Made by a program: the position numbers and the translations under genes. The notes below the pieces were generated by a model. The model searched no databases. It was not told where the DNA came from and was given only the letters and a program-made list of their open reading frames with translations. Positions 1 to 7,733 of a DNA stretch of 10,378 nt are shown here, piece by piece. Source of the DNA: Tangfeifania sp. (GTDB taxonomy: Bacteria > Bacteroidota > Bacteroidia > Bacteroidales > Prolixibacteraceae); NCBI GenBank assembly GCA_018400515.1, contig JAGYMR010000078.1:1-10378 (forward strand). Direction: 5' to 3'. The first letter of the stretch is position 1. Each line of letters opens with the position of its first letter.

Positions 1-36
1 TGTACTTTTTAAAAATCATGATGTTTTTTTTAGGTT

Positions 37-429
37 TTAGTTTTCTTTTCCCGGAAGTTCCGGTGGAATATATTCCGGGTTCAGTTCTTTGGGAACAGGA
101 GCTCCTGTTTCTTTTCTCCAGTTTTCGAGCATCTCCAGCAATTCGCTACGTTTTTCCGGATGGCTTTCAGCCAGGTTGTTTTTTTTACCTATATCATCCT
201 TAATATTATAGAGTTCCAGGTCGTTATTTTCAAAATAGTGTATGAGTTTCCAGTCGGCTGCATAAGAGTAAAAGAGAAAAAGCCTCAATTTCTCTCTTTC
301 ACAGGCTTGGCCCAATTCGCCGATCAGGTCACGCTTTGCAGGCGAATGCATGCTGTTAAATGTCGTCTCTTTCGTTTTAGACAGGCAAAATCCATCGTGG
401 TGTTTGCTGGTGATGGTAATATATTTCAT
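37..429 (-). pseudogene. Chimeric remnant: internal GH29 alpha-L-fucosidase fragment fused in frame to a sulfatase C-terminus
   Basis: This is a 130-codon open frame. Residues 1-60 read like an internal stretch of GH29 alpha-L-fucosidases: a GMKYITIT-type strand, the family's KHHDGF motif (residues 9-14, whose His residues contact fucose), then the KRDLIGEL helix and a FYSYAADW strand. From residue 61 (KLIHYFENNDLELYNIKDD) to the stop it reads like the C-terminus of S1 sulfatases, including the family's KNNLAE motif and proline-rich tail. The junction lies near base 250. The fucosidase N-terminus and the segment with its catalytic nucleophile are missing, as is the whole sulfatase catalytic core, so neither activity can remain. 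The ATG is only 19 bases beyond the stop of the preceding sulfatase gene, so a short protein could still be made. I infer the product of one or more deletions through neighbouring fucosidase and sulfatase genes. A mis-assembly is the main alternative. Confidence 0.72.
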
Positions 430-448
430 GCCAGGTTTTTTGTTACGC

Positions 449-1936
449 TTATTTCCGGGGCTTTCCCGCGTATTCTATTCCCAGATCGTTGTTTCTCACA
501 TTCTTAAGTTTTTCCCGCAGCCGCTTTCTGAAGTCATTCACCACATCGGCATATTGTGGGTTGCCTGCCAGGTTGTTGTACTGTTTGGGGTCATGTTCCA
601 TATCGAACAGTTCGATGCCCGATGCTGCCTCTTCCCCGTATTGGATGTAGGCCCATTTCCGGGTGCGCAGCAGATAGTTATTCCCCTGCCAGGTATTCAT
701 GGAGAATGCCATGTCCCGCACCTCAGCCGACGGATCATCCAGCGTTTCAACGAGGCTTTTCCCCTGCAGGTGGGGCGAGGTCTCCAGTCCGGCAAGTTCA
801 GCAACGGTAGGATAGAGGTCCAGCAATTCAGCAAACGAGTGGCAAACCCCCGGTTTTTTGCCCGGAACCTTAATGACGAGTGGTACACGGACCGATTCTT
901 CGTGCAGGCTGAGCTTCATCCAGAACCGGTGTTCGCCGAGGTGGAATCCATGGTCGGAGGTAAAAATGACAATGGTATTGTCCTCGAGTCCCTCCTCCTC
1001 AAGCGTTTTTAATACCTTCCCCACCTGGGCATCCATGAAGGAGACGGAGGCGTAGTACCCGGCAATGGCCTTTTTTTCCTGTTCCTCCGACATTCGGGCA
1101 TTTACGCTGGTAACATAATTGATCCCTTTAGCAGGAATGTCATCCCAGTCATTCTCCACCATGGGGGGCAGAACCATCTGCTGATGCGGATAGGGTTCAA
1201 AGTAGGATTTTGGGGCAACAAAGGGGACATGCGGACGCACAAAGCCCACGGCCAGAAAGAAGGGTTCTTCCTTGTGTTGCCGGATGAGTTCGGACGCTTT
1301 TCCGGCAGTTTTTCCGTCGGAGTGGGCCAGATCCCCGCCATCGGCCTGCACAATCGTCATTACATTGCCCCCCTGCCGGGGTTTGAGGCCGTAAGGATTG
1401 TTTTGCACCAGTTCGGCCTCCCCTTTGGCCTTCCATTCGGGACCAGGACTATTAAATCGTTCGGTCCAGGAGGCTTTGTCATCGGTGCCGTTGGTGCCTT
1501 TTTCAATGTCAATGGGCACACCCATGTGGTATATTTTACTGACCCGGGCGGTGTAGTAGCCATTTTTTTTGAATAGCTGCGACCAGGAGTCCCGGTCATC
1601 ACCCACATTTTCCCGGCCACTGACATACCCGAAGGTTTCGGTGGCGCTGGGGTAATACCCGAACATCAGGGAGGCCCGCGAAGGACCACATACCGGATAC
1701 TGGCAATAGGCGCGGGTGTACTGCATGCCTTCAGCGGCCAGCCGGTCGATGTTGGGGGTTTGGCACAACCTGTTTTCATAACCAGATAAAGCGGTGGTCG
1801 TTAAGTCGTCAGAGATGATGAACAGTACATTGAGTTTTTCATTCTCCTGCCCGTTTTCAGTACCTCTTGTGGCCACTGGCAAGCAGATGATTATCACCGC
1901 CAGCCATGCTGCGAAAAATTGCATCTTTTTTTTCAT
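449..1936 (-). CDS. Secreted S1-family sulfatase, iduronate-2-sulfatase-like (formylglycine type)
   Basis: This 495-residue protein should hydrolyse sulfate esters on a glycan outside the cytoplasm. Residues 1-25 form a signal peptide (KKK, then a hydrophobic core ending near ATRG). The catalytic cysteine for formylglycine conversion is C83 in the CGPSR motif. Metal ligands are D43-D44 and D328-H329 (SDHG). K134 and H137 (VSKIYHMG), H236 (VRPHVPF) and K341 match in order and spacing the active-site residues of human iduronate-2-sulfatase, which places it near that subgroup (S1_7-like by my judgement). The length is normal and the frame intact. A maturase (anSME or FGE) is required but not in the window. 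It lies downstream of the GH106 gene on the same strand across a 172-base gap, so co-transcription is likely. The ATG at 1936 directly precedes the signal peptide; no Shine-Dalgarno is visible, as is usual in Bacteroidota. The exact substrate cannot be read from sequence. Confidence 0.93.
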   Translation of the reverse strand: MKKKMQFFAAWLAVIIICLPVATRGTENGQENEKLNVLFIISDDLTTTALSGYENRLCQTPNIDRLAAEGMQYTRAYCQYPVCGPSRASLMFGYYPSATETFGYVSGRENVGDDRDSWSQLFKKNGYYTARVSKIYHMGVPIDIEKGTNGTDDKASWTERFNSPGPEWKAKGEAELVQNNPYGLKPRQGGNVMTIVQADGGDLAHSDGKTAGKASELIRQHKEEPFFLAVGFVRPHVPFVAPKSYFEPYPHQQMVLPPMVENDWDDIPAKGINYVTSVNARMSEEQEKKAIAGYYASVSFMDAQVGKVLKTLEEEGLEDNTIVIFTSDHGFHLGEHRFWMKLSLHEESVRVPLVIKVPGKKPGVCHSFAELLDLYPTVAELAGLETSPHLQGKSLVETLDDPSAEVRDMAFSMNTWQGNNYLLRTRKWAYIQYGEEAASGIELFDMEHDPKQYNNLAGNPQYADVVNDFRKRLREKLKNVRNNDLGIEYAGKPRK

Positions 1937-2108
1937 GGGAGGGATCTGTTTGTTTTTTCAGCGATCGGAAGGCCGGATGTTGAGGCTACCGGTTTGGTTC
2001 CCGGGTTCCCCCAGCATGGCAGGTACCACTTCGAAGGAACCCGGGATGTCAAAACAGTGCCGGTCATTTTTCCGGTTGCTAAAAAACCGGGGATGGGGTT
2101 ATTCAGCA
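1937..2108 (-). other. Spacer between GH106 and sulfatase genes, with inverted repeats and a possible coding remnant
   Basis: No complete gene is present. A perfect 10-bp inverted repeat (CCCGGGTTCC at 2000-2009 with GGAACCCGGG at 2036-2045) spans a 26-base loop, and a smaller one (CCGGTT at 2072-2077 with AACCGG at 2085-2090) lies nearer the GH106 stop. Neither is followed by a U-tract on the minus strand, so neither looks like a standard terminator. They could act as a processing or partial attenuation structure. On the minus strand, bases 2098-1961 form a 46-codon stop-free frame with coding-like composition, including the stretch FDIPGSFEVVPAMLGEPGN. It has no start codon and I do not recognise it. 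It may be a gene-tail remnant or chance. Confidence 0.45.
2000..2045. repeat. Perfect 10-bp inverted repeat in the GH106-sulfatase spacer
   Basis: CCCGGGTTCC (2000-2009) and GGAACCCGGG (2036-2045) are exact reverse complements around a 26-base loop. As RNA this would be a strong GC-rich stem. No T-run follows in either direction, so it may stabilise or segment a GH106-sulfatase transcript rather than end it. This role is inferred. Confidence 0.6.
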
Positions 2109-5100
2109 TTATTCCGGAGTACTCAGCAGTTTTACCGGTCCCAGCAGTCCCGATTCCTGCAGCGGAGAGCCGGCGGTATAATCGCCTGAGGCCGTGGTGA
2201 AGGTGTATCTTCCGGCCGGGAAAGTTTCTCCTCCCAGCAGGCCGGATTCCCATTGCAGTTCCCGCACTCCCTTGTTTTCGGGTTGCTGGTCGCCGATGAG
2301 GCGGTTCACCCAGGTATTGACCACGGTGATCTCCAGCTCATTATTGTCCGCTTTAACATGGCCGGAAACATCCACCCGGAAGGGGGGTGTCCAGACAATT
2401 CCCAGCGCTTCCCCGTTCAGTTTTATCCGGGCCATTTTATGGACCTCCCCGAGGTCGAGCCATAAGGGTTCGTTCTCTGCGGAGCCTGCGGGAAGAGAGA
2501 AGGTTTTGCGGTAAACGGCCTCTCCCGAGTAGTAGCGGATGCCTTCTGTTTCACGGGCATTCCATGGTTGCAGCGCTTCAAAGGTAACGGGCGCATCCGG
2601 TCCACCCCAGGCAGGGTCGAAGGAAACTTTCCAGGGACCTTCAAGGGTGGTAACGGTTGTTGCCTGCGGAAAGTTTTCTTCCTCCGGCACCTCTTGCGAG
2701 GCCGCTTCTCCGCGGTTGAAAACGATGAAGTAGCTCTCGTGCCTGTCGAAGCGCAGGGGGATGGAGGCCGTTTCTTTTCCGGTTGTAAAACCGGGCAGGG
2801 GCCGGATTTCTCCGGTGACCGGATTCCAGAGGGCGGGCGTGGTACCGTCGGTGCGGAAAGTAGCTGTGACCTCCGCGGGATCAGCTTCCCGGTTGGATAC
2901 AAAGAAGATGTCGTGGTTTCCGGTCCGGCGTTGATGATAGCGGACAGGTCCTGTGGATTCAAAAACCGGGGGAACATCCCATTGTTTCAGAAGCGCTGCG
3001 GTCGATGCATAGCTGGGGTAGAGCGATTCGCTCCCAACAGGGATGGTGGCATCTCCGCCCCAGATGACCCGGCCTTTTCCGTGATCCCTCTCATTAACCG
3101 TTGCCGGGGCCTCCTTTCCGCCCCACAACTTTTGTGTCAGCGTGGCCACCTCCTGGTCACACCGGGGATAATCCGTAAGTCCGGGCGATCTTACCGGGGG
3201 AACTCCCACAACGGTAATGCCTGCCCGGACCAGTTCGTCAATCCTGGTCAGCAGCTCCGGGGTCATGGCCGCGGTGGCCGGTAAGACCAGCACCCGGTAG
3301 GAGGTACCGTCTTCGAAAGCGATCCGGCCGTCCTCAGCAGCGGCCTTTGAGAGCAGGATGCGGGGGGTGACCGCATCGAAACTGTACCCTTTCTTTTCGC
3401 GCAGTTGTCCGTCGCTGGTCATGGCATCCTCCGGAGGTAAGAAGATGTGGGGAGCTCCCTCCGGGGTGAGGTAAAGAATGTCGGCCACCGAAACGCCCTG
3501 GCGGAGCATGTAGCCGCAGCGGGCAATGTAGTCGTGGTAGGGGTTCACCATGGGCCAGAAGGTCTGGTTCCGGTGCCAGTGAATGCCGTGAGGTCCCATA
3601 GCCATGCCGGGTTTGGGGCCGTCGGTTCCCAGCGGTTGGTGCTGGTAAGTGTGGAAGATCAGATCATTGATCCCCAGGGAGAACGCCCAGTCGGTCTGAT
3701 TCTTCATATCCTGCGGGTTGTGTTTATAGCCGCTGCCGGGATGGGAAGTGAAAGCTTCGGCACGTACCACCGGACGGCCCATGGTGTGGGCAATGGAGAC
3801 CGATTCCACGCAGCCGTATACCGCATCGGGGCCGCCCACGACCCAGAATTCGCAGGAGGGCACATCCGCCACCGATCCAAGGGCAATATCCCCGGCAGGA
3901 TTCATGTCGTAGGGTTGATTGGAATAGTAAAAGCCGTGTTTATGGGCATGATCACGGATCACCTTTGCATGGTTTTCAATGACCAGCTCCTGGGCAGTTT
4001 TCCGCAGGTCCCACAGGAAACGTTCGGTTTTTTCGCGGGATCCCACCAGGAGTCCGGTATAAGCCGGAAAGAAGGGCTGCGGGTCATAACCGCGCCGTTT
4101 TTCAAACTCCCTGCGGAAATTTTCTGACCAGTTCTGGGAGCTCATCTCCCAGCTGTCGAGGTGAATGGCAGTCCACCCCCGGCCGGCCGCCCGGGGACCG
4201 ATCCGGTCCATGAGCTTTTGGTGAAAGTGGTTGAAGTGGTAAGCAAAGGCATCGGGGTTGAACTTGTCGGTTTCAAAGCCGTGGCCCGGTTTGGGCGCGG
4301 GGCGTGTCGTAGCACCCGTGTTGCGGGCGGCAAAACGCATGATGGTCCACTCCCCTTCGGGAATCTCCCAGTCCAGCGATCCGTCGGGGCCCAGCTTATC
4401 GGTGAGATCTACGATGCGCTCCGGAGCAATGCATGCTTCAGCCGGCGGCTCGGGGTAATCTGCCTGGCTGGGGATGTACCGCGGTACATGTTTCCAGATG
4501 GAATAAGGTTCTGTCTCGTAAAGGGCTTTTACATCCAGCAATTCGGGCGGCTCAGCTTCGGCCGGGGTGGGGAAAGCAAGAACCGCCACATCGGCATGCC
4601 ACTTCTGGCGGATGCGGGAGAGGGTGTCGGAAAGGCCGGCGAAATGCACCGGCTGCCGCGGTTCAGGTACGGGAAGGATACCGGTAAAGGGGCCGGGACC
4701 CTCCACATGAACCGCGCTGGCACGAAGGTGCTGCATCGACATGGGTGGGTCAATCCACGGGCCCCCGGCGCCGGCCCAGCCAGGACCAGTACCCAGGATG
4801 ATCTCCATGCCCAGCTGGTCGGCGTGGCGCACTGCATGGGCAAAGTTCTCCTGCCACTTTTCACTCATGAAATCCACCGGCCCCCGGGGAAGCCCCAGGT
4901 TAACCTCGAGAAACAGGGCCTTCCGCAGGCCCGCCTCGTGCATGGCCTCTAAATCGGTGGTCATGGCTTCCCGGGTCTGGTTCCCGTCCATAAAATACCA
5001 ATAGGCACCCGGACGGGCAGCATCTGGAGGACTTTTAAAATTTTCGCGGAGGACGGTACCGGTAATCCCTTTTTCTTCCTTTCCGGAATCGGGCGATGAA

Positions 5101-5150
5101 CATCCCCACAGGGAGGCGATAAGCAAAACGATCAGTGTTTTTTGAATCAT
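2109..5150 (-). CDS. GH106 alpha-L-rhamnosidase-like lipoprotein
   Basis: This protein of about 1,013 residues is predicted to release terminal alpha-L-rhamnose from a complex glycan. I chose the ATG at 5150 because it directly precedes a lipoprotein signal (MIQKTLIVLL core, then LWGC with C17 as the lipidated cysteine). An in-frame ATG at 5177 would add nine residues before it. The N-terminal catalytic part has the GH106 pattern: PPDAARPGAYWYFMDGN, a DLEAMHEAGL helix, FMSEKWQENFAHAV and GTGPGWAGAGGPWI. Later come DSWEMSSQNWSENF and RAEAFTSHPGSGY (E465), followed by GINDLIFHTYQHQP. E465, and perhaps E564 in YLTPEGAP, sit where I would expect the family's catalytic glutamates. This is not checked by alignment. 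The last 180 residues or so look like a galactose-binding-type beta-sandwich (WLDLGEVHKMARIKLNGEALGIVWTPPF). The length fits the family. It precedes the sulfatase gene on the same strand and probably has its own promoter at 5217-5224. Confidence 0.92.
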   Translation of the reverse strand: MIQKTLIVLLIASLWGCSSPDSGKEEKGITGTVLRENFKSPPDAARPGAYWYFMDGNQTREAMTTDLEAMHEAGLRKALFLEVNLGLPRGPVDFMSEKWQENFAHAVRHADQLGMEIILGTGPGWAGAGGPWIDPPMSMQHLRASAVHVEGPGPFTGILPVPEPRQPVHFAGLSDTLSRIRQKWHADVAVLAFPTPAEAEPPELLDVKALYETEPYSIWKHVPRYIPSQADYPEPPAEACIAPERIVDLTDKLGPDGSLDWEIPEGEWTIMRFAARNTGATTRPAPKPGHGFETDKFNPDAFAYHFNHFHQKLMDRIGPRAAGRGWTAIHLDSWEMSSQNWSENFRREFEKRRGYDPQPFFPAYTGLLVGSREKTERFLWDLRKTAQELVIENHAKVIRDHAHKHGFYYSNQPYDMNPAGDIALGSVADVPSCEFWVVGGPDAVYGCVESVSIAHTMGRPVVRAEAFTSHPGSGYKHNPQDMKNQTDWAFSLGINDLIFHTYQHQPLGTDGPKPGMAMGPHGIHWHRNQTFWPMVNPYHDYIARCGYMLRQGVSVADILYLTPEGAPHIFLPPEDAMTSDGQLREKKGYSFDAVTPRILLSKAAAEDGRIAFEDGTSYRVLVLPATAAMTPELLTRIDELVRAGITVVGVPPVRSPGLTDYPRCDQEVATLTQKLWGGKEAPATVNERDHGKGRVIWGGDATIPVGSESLYPSYASTAALLKQWDVPPVFESTGPVRYHQRRTGNHDIFFVSNREADPAEVTATFRTDGTTPALWNPVTGEIRPLPGFTTGKETASIPLRFDRHESYFIVFNRGEAASQEVPEEENFPQATTVTTLEGPWKVSFDPAWGGPDAPVTFEALQPWNARETEGIRYYSGEAVYRKTFSLPAGSAENEPLWLDLGEVHKMARIKLNGEALGIVWTPPFRVDVSGHVKADNNELEITVVNTWVNRLIGDQQPENKGVRELQWESGLLGGETFPAGRYTFTTASGDYTAGSPLQESGLLGPVKLLSTPE

Positions 5151-5216
5151 AAAAGCATTATTTTTTACATGAAACATTTTTTAAACAGGTGGCCGGTCAG
5201 GTGTATCAAAGATGGG

Positions 5217-5224
5217 CAAATATA
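5217..5224 (-). promoter_or_regulatory. Candidate Bacteroidota -7 box for the GH106 gene
   Basis: The minus strand reads TATATTTG, an exact match to the Bacteroidota consensus TAnnTTTG, about 67 bases upstream of the chosen ATG. A clear TTTG -33 element at the usual spacing is not seen; the nearest is TTTC about 15 bases upstream. The surrounding 13 bases, CAATTATATTTGC (5228-5216), are identical to those around the era box at 7771-7783. Confidence 0.55.
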
Positions 5225-5246
5225 ATTGTTTTTTTTGATGAAAGCG

Positions 5247-5271
5247 GGATCAGGCCTCCACGGCCAGATCC
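5247..5271. repeat. Hairpin overlapping the stop codon of the kamA-like gene
   Basis: GGATC (5247-5251) pairs with GATCC (5267-5271), and an inner GGCC (5253-5256) pairs with GGCC (5262-5265) around a 5-base loop, with one A-A mismatch. The TGA stop (5252-5250 on the minus strand) lies inside the stem. No U-run follows on the minus strand, so this is not a typical intrinsic terminator. It might slow ribosomes at the end of the gene or protect the 3' end. It may also be fortuitous. Confidence 0.4.
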
Positions 5272-7445
5272 AAATGGGTCAGCTCTTTGGTGACCGTGAA
5301 ATCATAATCCGGATACTCGTATATAGGCATGCGGGGTTCGGTCTCTCCAAGGGAATAACCGTAAACACCCTGGTATTCCTGAACCGCTTCTCCCATTTCT
5401 TCCAGTTGTTGCAGGTATTCGGCAATGGATTTTGATTCAATGATGATCACTTTTCCCATTTCATTGATGATGGGGCTGTGCCTGCGGGTACGGTCGTGAT
5501 CGAACTCCAGAATGCGCCGGCCGTAGCGTGTTATGCCAATGGTCCGGAAGGTCAGGCTCTTCCCGACACCGGGAAGGTTCATGATGTTGCGGTCGGTTGC
5601 CAGGAAGGGAATGTTGTTTTTTTGGCGCAGGGCATCGATGTTTTTTTGCAGGTTTTCAGCCTCGTGGGTCAGGGAACGCAGGGAGTGCATTTCATTTTTG
5701 GGAAGCTGTCCGATATATTTTTCCTCAAACTCCTCCTGCACCGCCCGGGCATTGGGCGTGAAGTTGGCACTGTTTTCCTTGTACCCTTTCACTGTGAAGG
5801 TGTAGTATGTGAGAATGCCGATATCGTTCAGCACCTTGCGCAGTTTGGCCGAATGCCCGCGGCGTGAAGCAGGAGTGGTAAAAACCAGCTGATTGGTAAC
5901 AGCCCAGCCGGCATCCAGGAGCAGGCGGACAGCCCTCCGGGCTTCCGGGGTTACTTCCATCGGAGATTCAAAATGGGTCTGGATCACAAATTGTTTGATC
6001 CCTATTTTGGAGGCTTTCTTTTTGAACCCGGCCAGAATCTCACTCAGTTGGGGTGTAATCCGGAAGGGGATGTAAACGGGAAGCCGTGTTCCGATCCGTA
6101 CCCGAACCATTTCGGCAAATTTTTCATTTTCAGGACGCTGCTTGTTGGCTTCTTTTTTATTGAGGGCCATTTGGTACACTTCATCGAGGATCCTTTTCAG
6201 GTTTTTATCGGAACTCATCAGCGCATCGCCTCCCGTAATCAAAATGTCGCGCAACTGTGCATCCTCACTGAAATATTCAAGAAGTTGCGGCATTCGTTCG
6301 TTCCAGGATATTTTGGGGCGGAGTTTCTCCAGGTTGAAGTTATACCGTCCGTTCTGGAATTCGTACATCCGCTGGCAGCTGGCACACAACCCCCCACAGG
6401 CGCGTCCCACGGTGTCGGGGACAAAAATGGCGACTTCCGGATAGCGGCGGTGGATGTTGTGGGAATTGGGCAGAATCCATCCGGCAGCATTGGGTTTTCC
6501 GGGCTCTACCTGATCCTCTTTTTCCCAGGCCTCTATGATCCCGAATTCCTCCACCAACTGGCGGCTGTAGATGATGTAACAGCGGATGGCCATGTCGTCG
6601 CCGCCGGCATAGCCCGGTTTATGAACGTTTAGCAGCGACAGGTAATAGGGATTGACAAAGAAGGGAATGCCTTTCTCTTTCGCGTCATAGAGTACATCCA
6701 TTGTTTCGGGGTCGAGCGAATAATCCAGCATCTCATTGAGCAATTCGGGCGACCGGACGGCAAAATTCAGATGAAAACGGCTCTCCTGCCACCATTCCTC
6801 CATTTGTTCCTCTTTTTGCTTTTGGGTTAGTCCCGGAGCAAATTTGTACCGGCTGCTGGTGATCCGGCCCTGATCCATTTTTTTTATCAGAGTTTTGATG
6901 ATCCTTCGCCGGTTCTTTTTCCGCAGTTCGGCTATTTCCGGATCAATGCCAGCCGGGTAACGGTCCATCCATTGTCTTATCTCTTTTTTGTCCGGTTTTT
7001 CGTTTTTTAGTTTTCCGTTGAGTTGCCGGAAAAGCTGGAGCATGTCGGTGAAGAAAGCGGGCCGGGCACCCCCGGTGCCATAATGGGTCGCCAGCCACAT
7101 CGTTTTTACCGGAGTGCTGATGGCCTTCTCCCCGTGAATGTTCTGGTCGGGATATTCCGCCCCTTCATTCCGGATATAATCCATTAGCCGGATAGCTGCA
7201 AAATCTTCCCACTCCAGCTGCCGGAACCGCTCGTGACTGTGGTTCTGGCCTTCAGAAAAGGCCATGGCCGCCGGATTTCCTTTCAGGCGCGGTAAAATCC
7301 ACTCTTTGAGGGCTTTTGCCGCTTCGGTTGCATCCTTCGATTTCAGAAGAATCTTCTCCAAAACCGGATTCTCTTCCAGAATGGTCCGGAGAATTTGGCG
7401 TGAATGACTATTAATGGCTATTTTATCCAGATCTCCATGCTTCAT
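5250..7445 (-). CDS. Long KamA-family radical SAM/PLP aminomutase, possibly glutamate-type
   Basis: This 731-residue protein is predicted to shift an amino group from carbon 2 to carbon 3 of an amino acid, using a [4Fe-4S] cluster, S-adenosylmethionine and PLP in the cytoplasm. Visible signatures are CGGLCASC (C350, C354, C357), the carboxylate-binding Arg two residues on (R359), the SAM-binding GGDAL (405-409), the IGTRLP strand, and PGVGK with the likely PLP lysine K629. Ordinary lysine 2,3-aminomutases have about 415 residues with the cysteines near 125. Here about 350 residues precede them, of unrecognised function. YYTFTVK aligns with the YYLYQCD segment of lysine aminomutase, placing K553 where Asp293 holds the lysine side chain. 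N623 lies near the second Asp (330). This Lys/Asn pair is the one recalled for glutamate 2,3-aminomutase. The ATG at 7445 is preferred over the in-frame TTG at 7454. It is divergent from era and 99 bases upstream of the GH106 start. Confidence 0.88.
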   Translation of the reverse strand: MKHGDLDKIAINSHSRQILRTILEENPVLEKILLKSKDATEAAKALKEWILPRLKGNPAAMAFSEGQNHSHERFRQLEWEDFAAIRLMDYIRNEGAEYPDQNIHGEKAISTPVKTMWLATHYGTGGARPAFFTDMLQLFRQLNGKLKNEKPDKKEIRQWMDRYPAGIDPEIAELRKKNRRRIIKTLIKKMDQGRITSSRYKFAPGLTQKQKEEQMEEWWQESRFHLNFAVRSPELLNEMLDYSLDPETMDVLYDAKEKGIPFFVNPYYLSLLNVHKPGYAGGDDMAIRCYIIYSRQLVEEFGIIEAWEKEDQVEPGKPNAAGWILPNSHNIHRRYPEVAIFVPDTVGRACGGLCASCQRMYEFQNGRYNFNLEKLRPKISWNERMPQLLEYFSEDAQLRDILITGGDALMSSDKNLKRILDEVYQMALNKKEANKQRPENEKFAEMVRVRIGTRLPVYIPFRITPQLSEILAGFKKKASKIGIKQFVIQTHFESPMEVTPEARRAVRLLLDAGWAVTNQLVFTTPASRRGHSAKLRKVLNDIGILTYYTFTVKGYKENSANFTPNARAVQEEFEEKYIGQLPKNEMHSLRSLTHEAENLQKNIDALRQKNNIPFLATDRNIMNLPGVGKSLTFRTIGITRYGRRILEFDHDRTRRHSPIINEMGKVIIIESKSIAEYLQQLEEMGEAVQEYQGVYGYSLGETEPRMPIYEYPDYDFTVTKELTHLDLAVEA

Positions 7446-7733
7446 ATTAATCAAATGTTTTTTATATTATACGCAAATAAAAATTTACCCGTTTCGTTCA
7501 TTAAAAATTTATTATACTTTTCTAAAAAAACAAAACCGTGTTCTCATAATGCTCCTTTTTCTGATTCGCGGCCAAAAAACCGGGATCTTCCTTTTAAAAA
7601 GCCCCTGTTTTGGCACGATAGCATTTGAAATTAGCAAAAATTAAAAAACAGGCAAATGATAACATTTACGGCCGGTTGTTTTTAAAGACTTTTAACAAAA
7701 ACCTCATGGGCCTGGATCCTTATTTTTTCTTAT

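Noticed and set aside
350..1576. Plus-strand frames of 220 and 130 codons
   Set aside because: They are opposite the sulfatase gene, whose active-site residues fix the true frame.
1933..2253. 106-codon minus-strand frame overlapping the GH106 end
   Set aside because: It overlaps the conserved GH106 C-terminus in another frame and is not recognisable.
3447..4952. Long plus-strand open frames of 226 and 263 codons
   Set aside because: They are antisense to the well-supported GH106 gene and have no recognisable domains.
7446..7454. TTG start three codons upstream for the kamA-like gene
   Set aside because: An ATG is available at 7445 and nothing favours the rare start.
7514..7547. Minus-strand ATG preceded by GGAGC in the divergent spacer
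   Set aside because: The frame closes after 11 codons and has no visible function.
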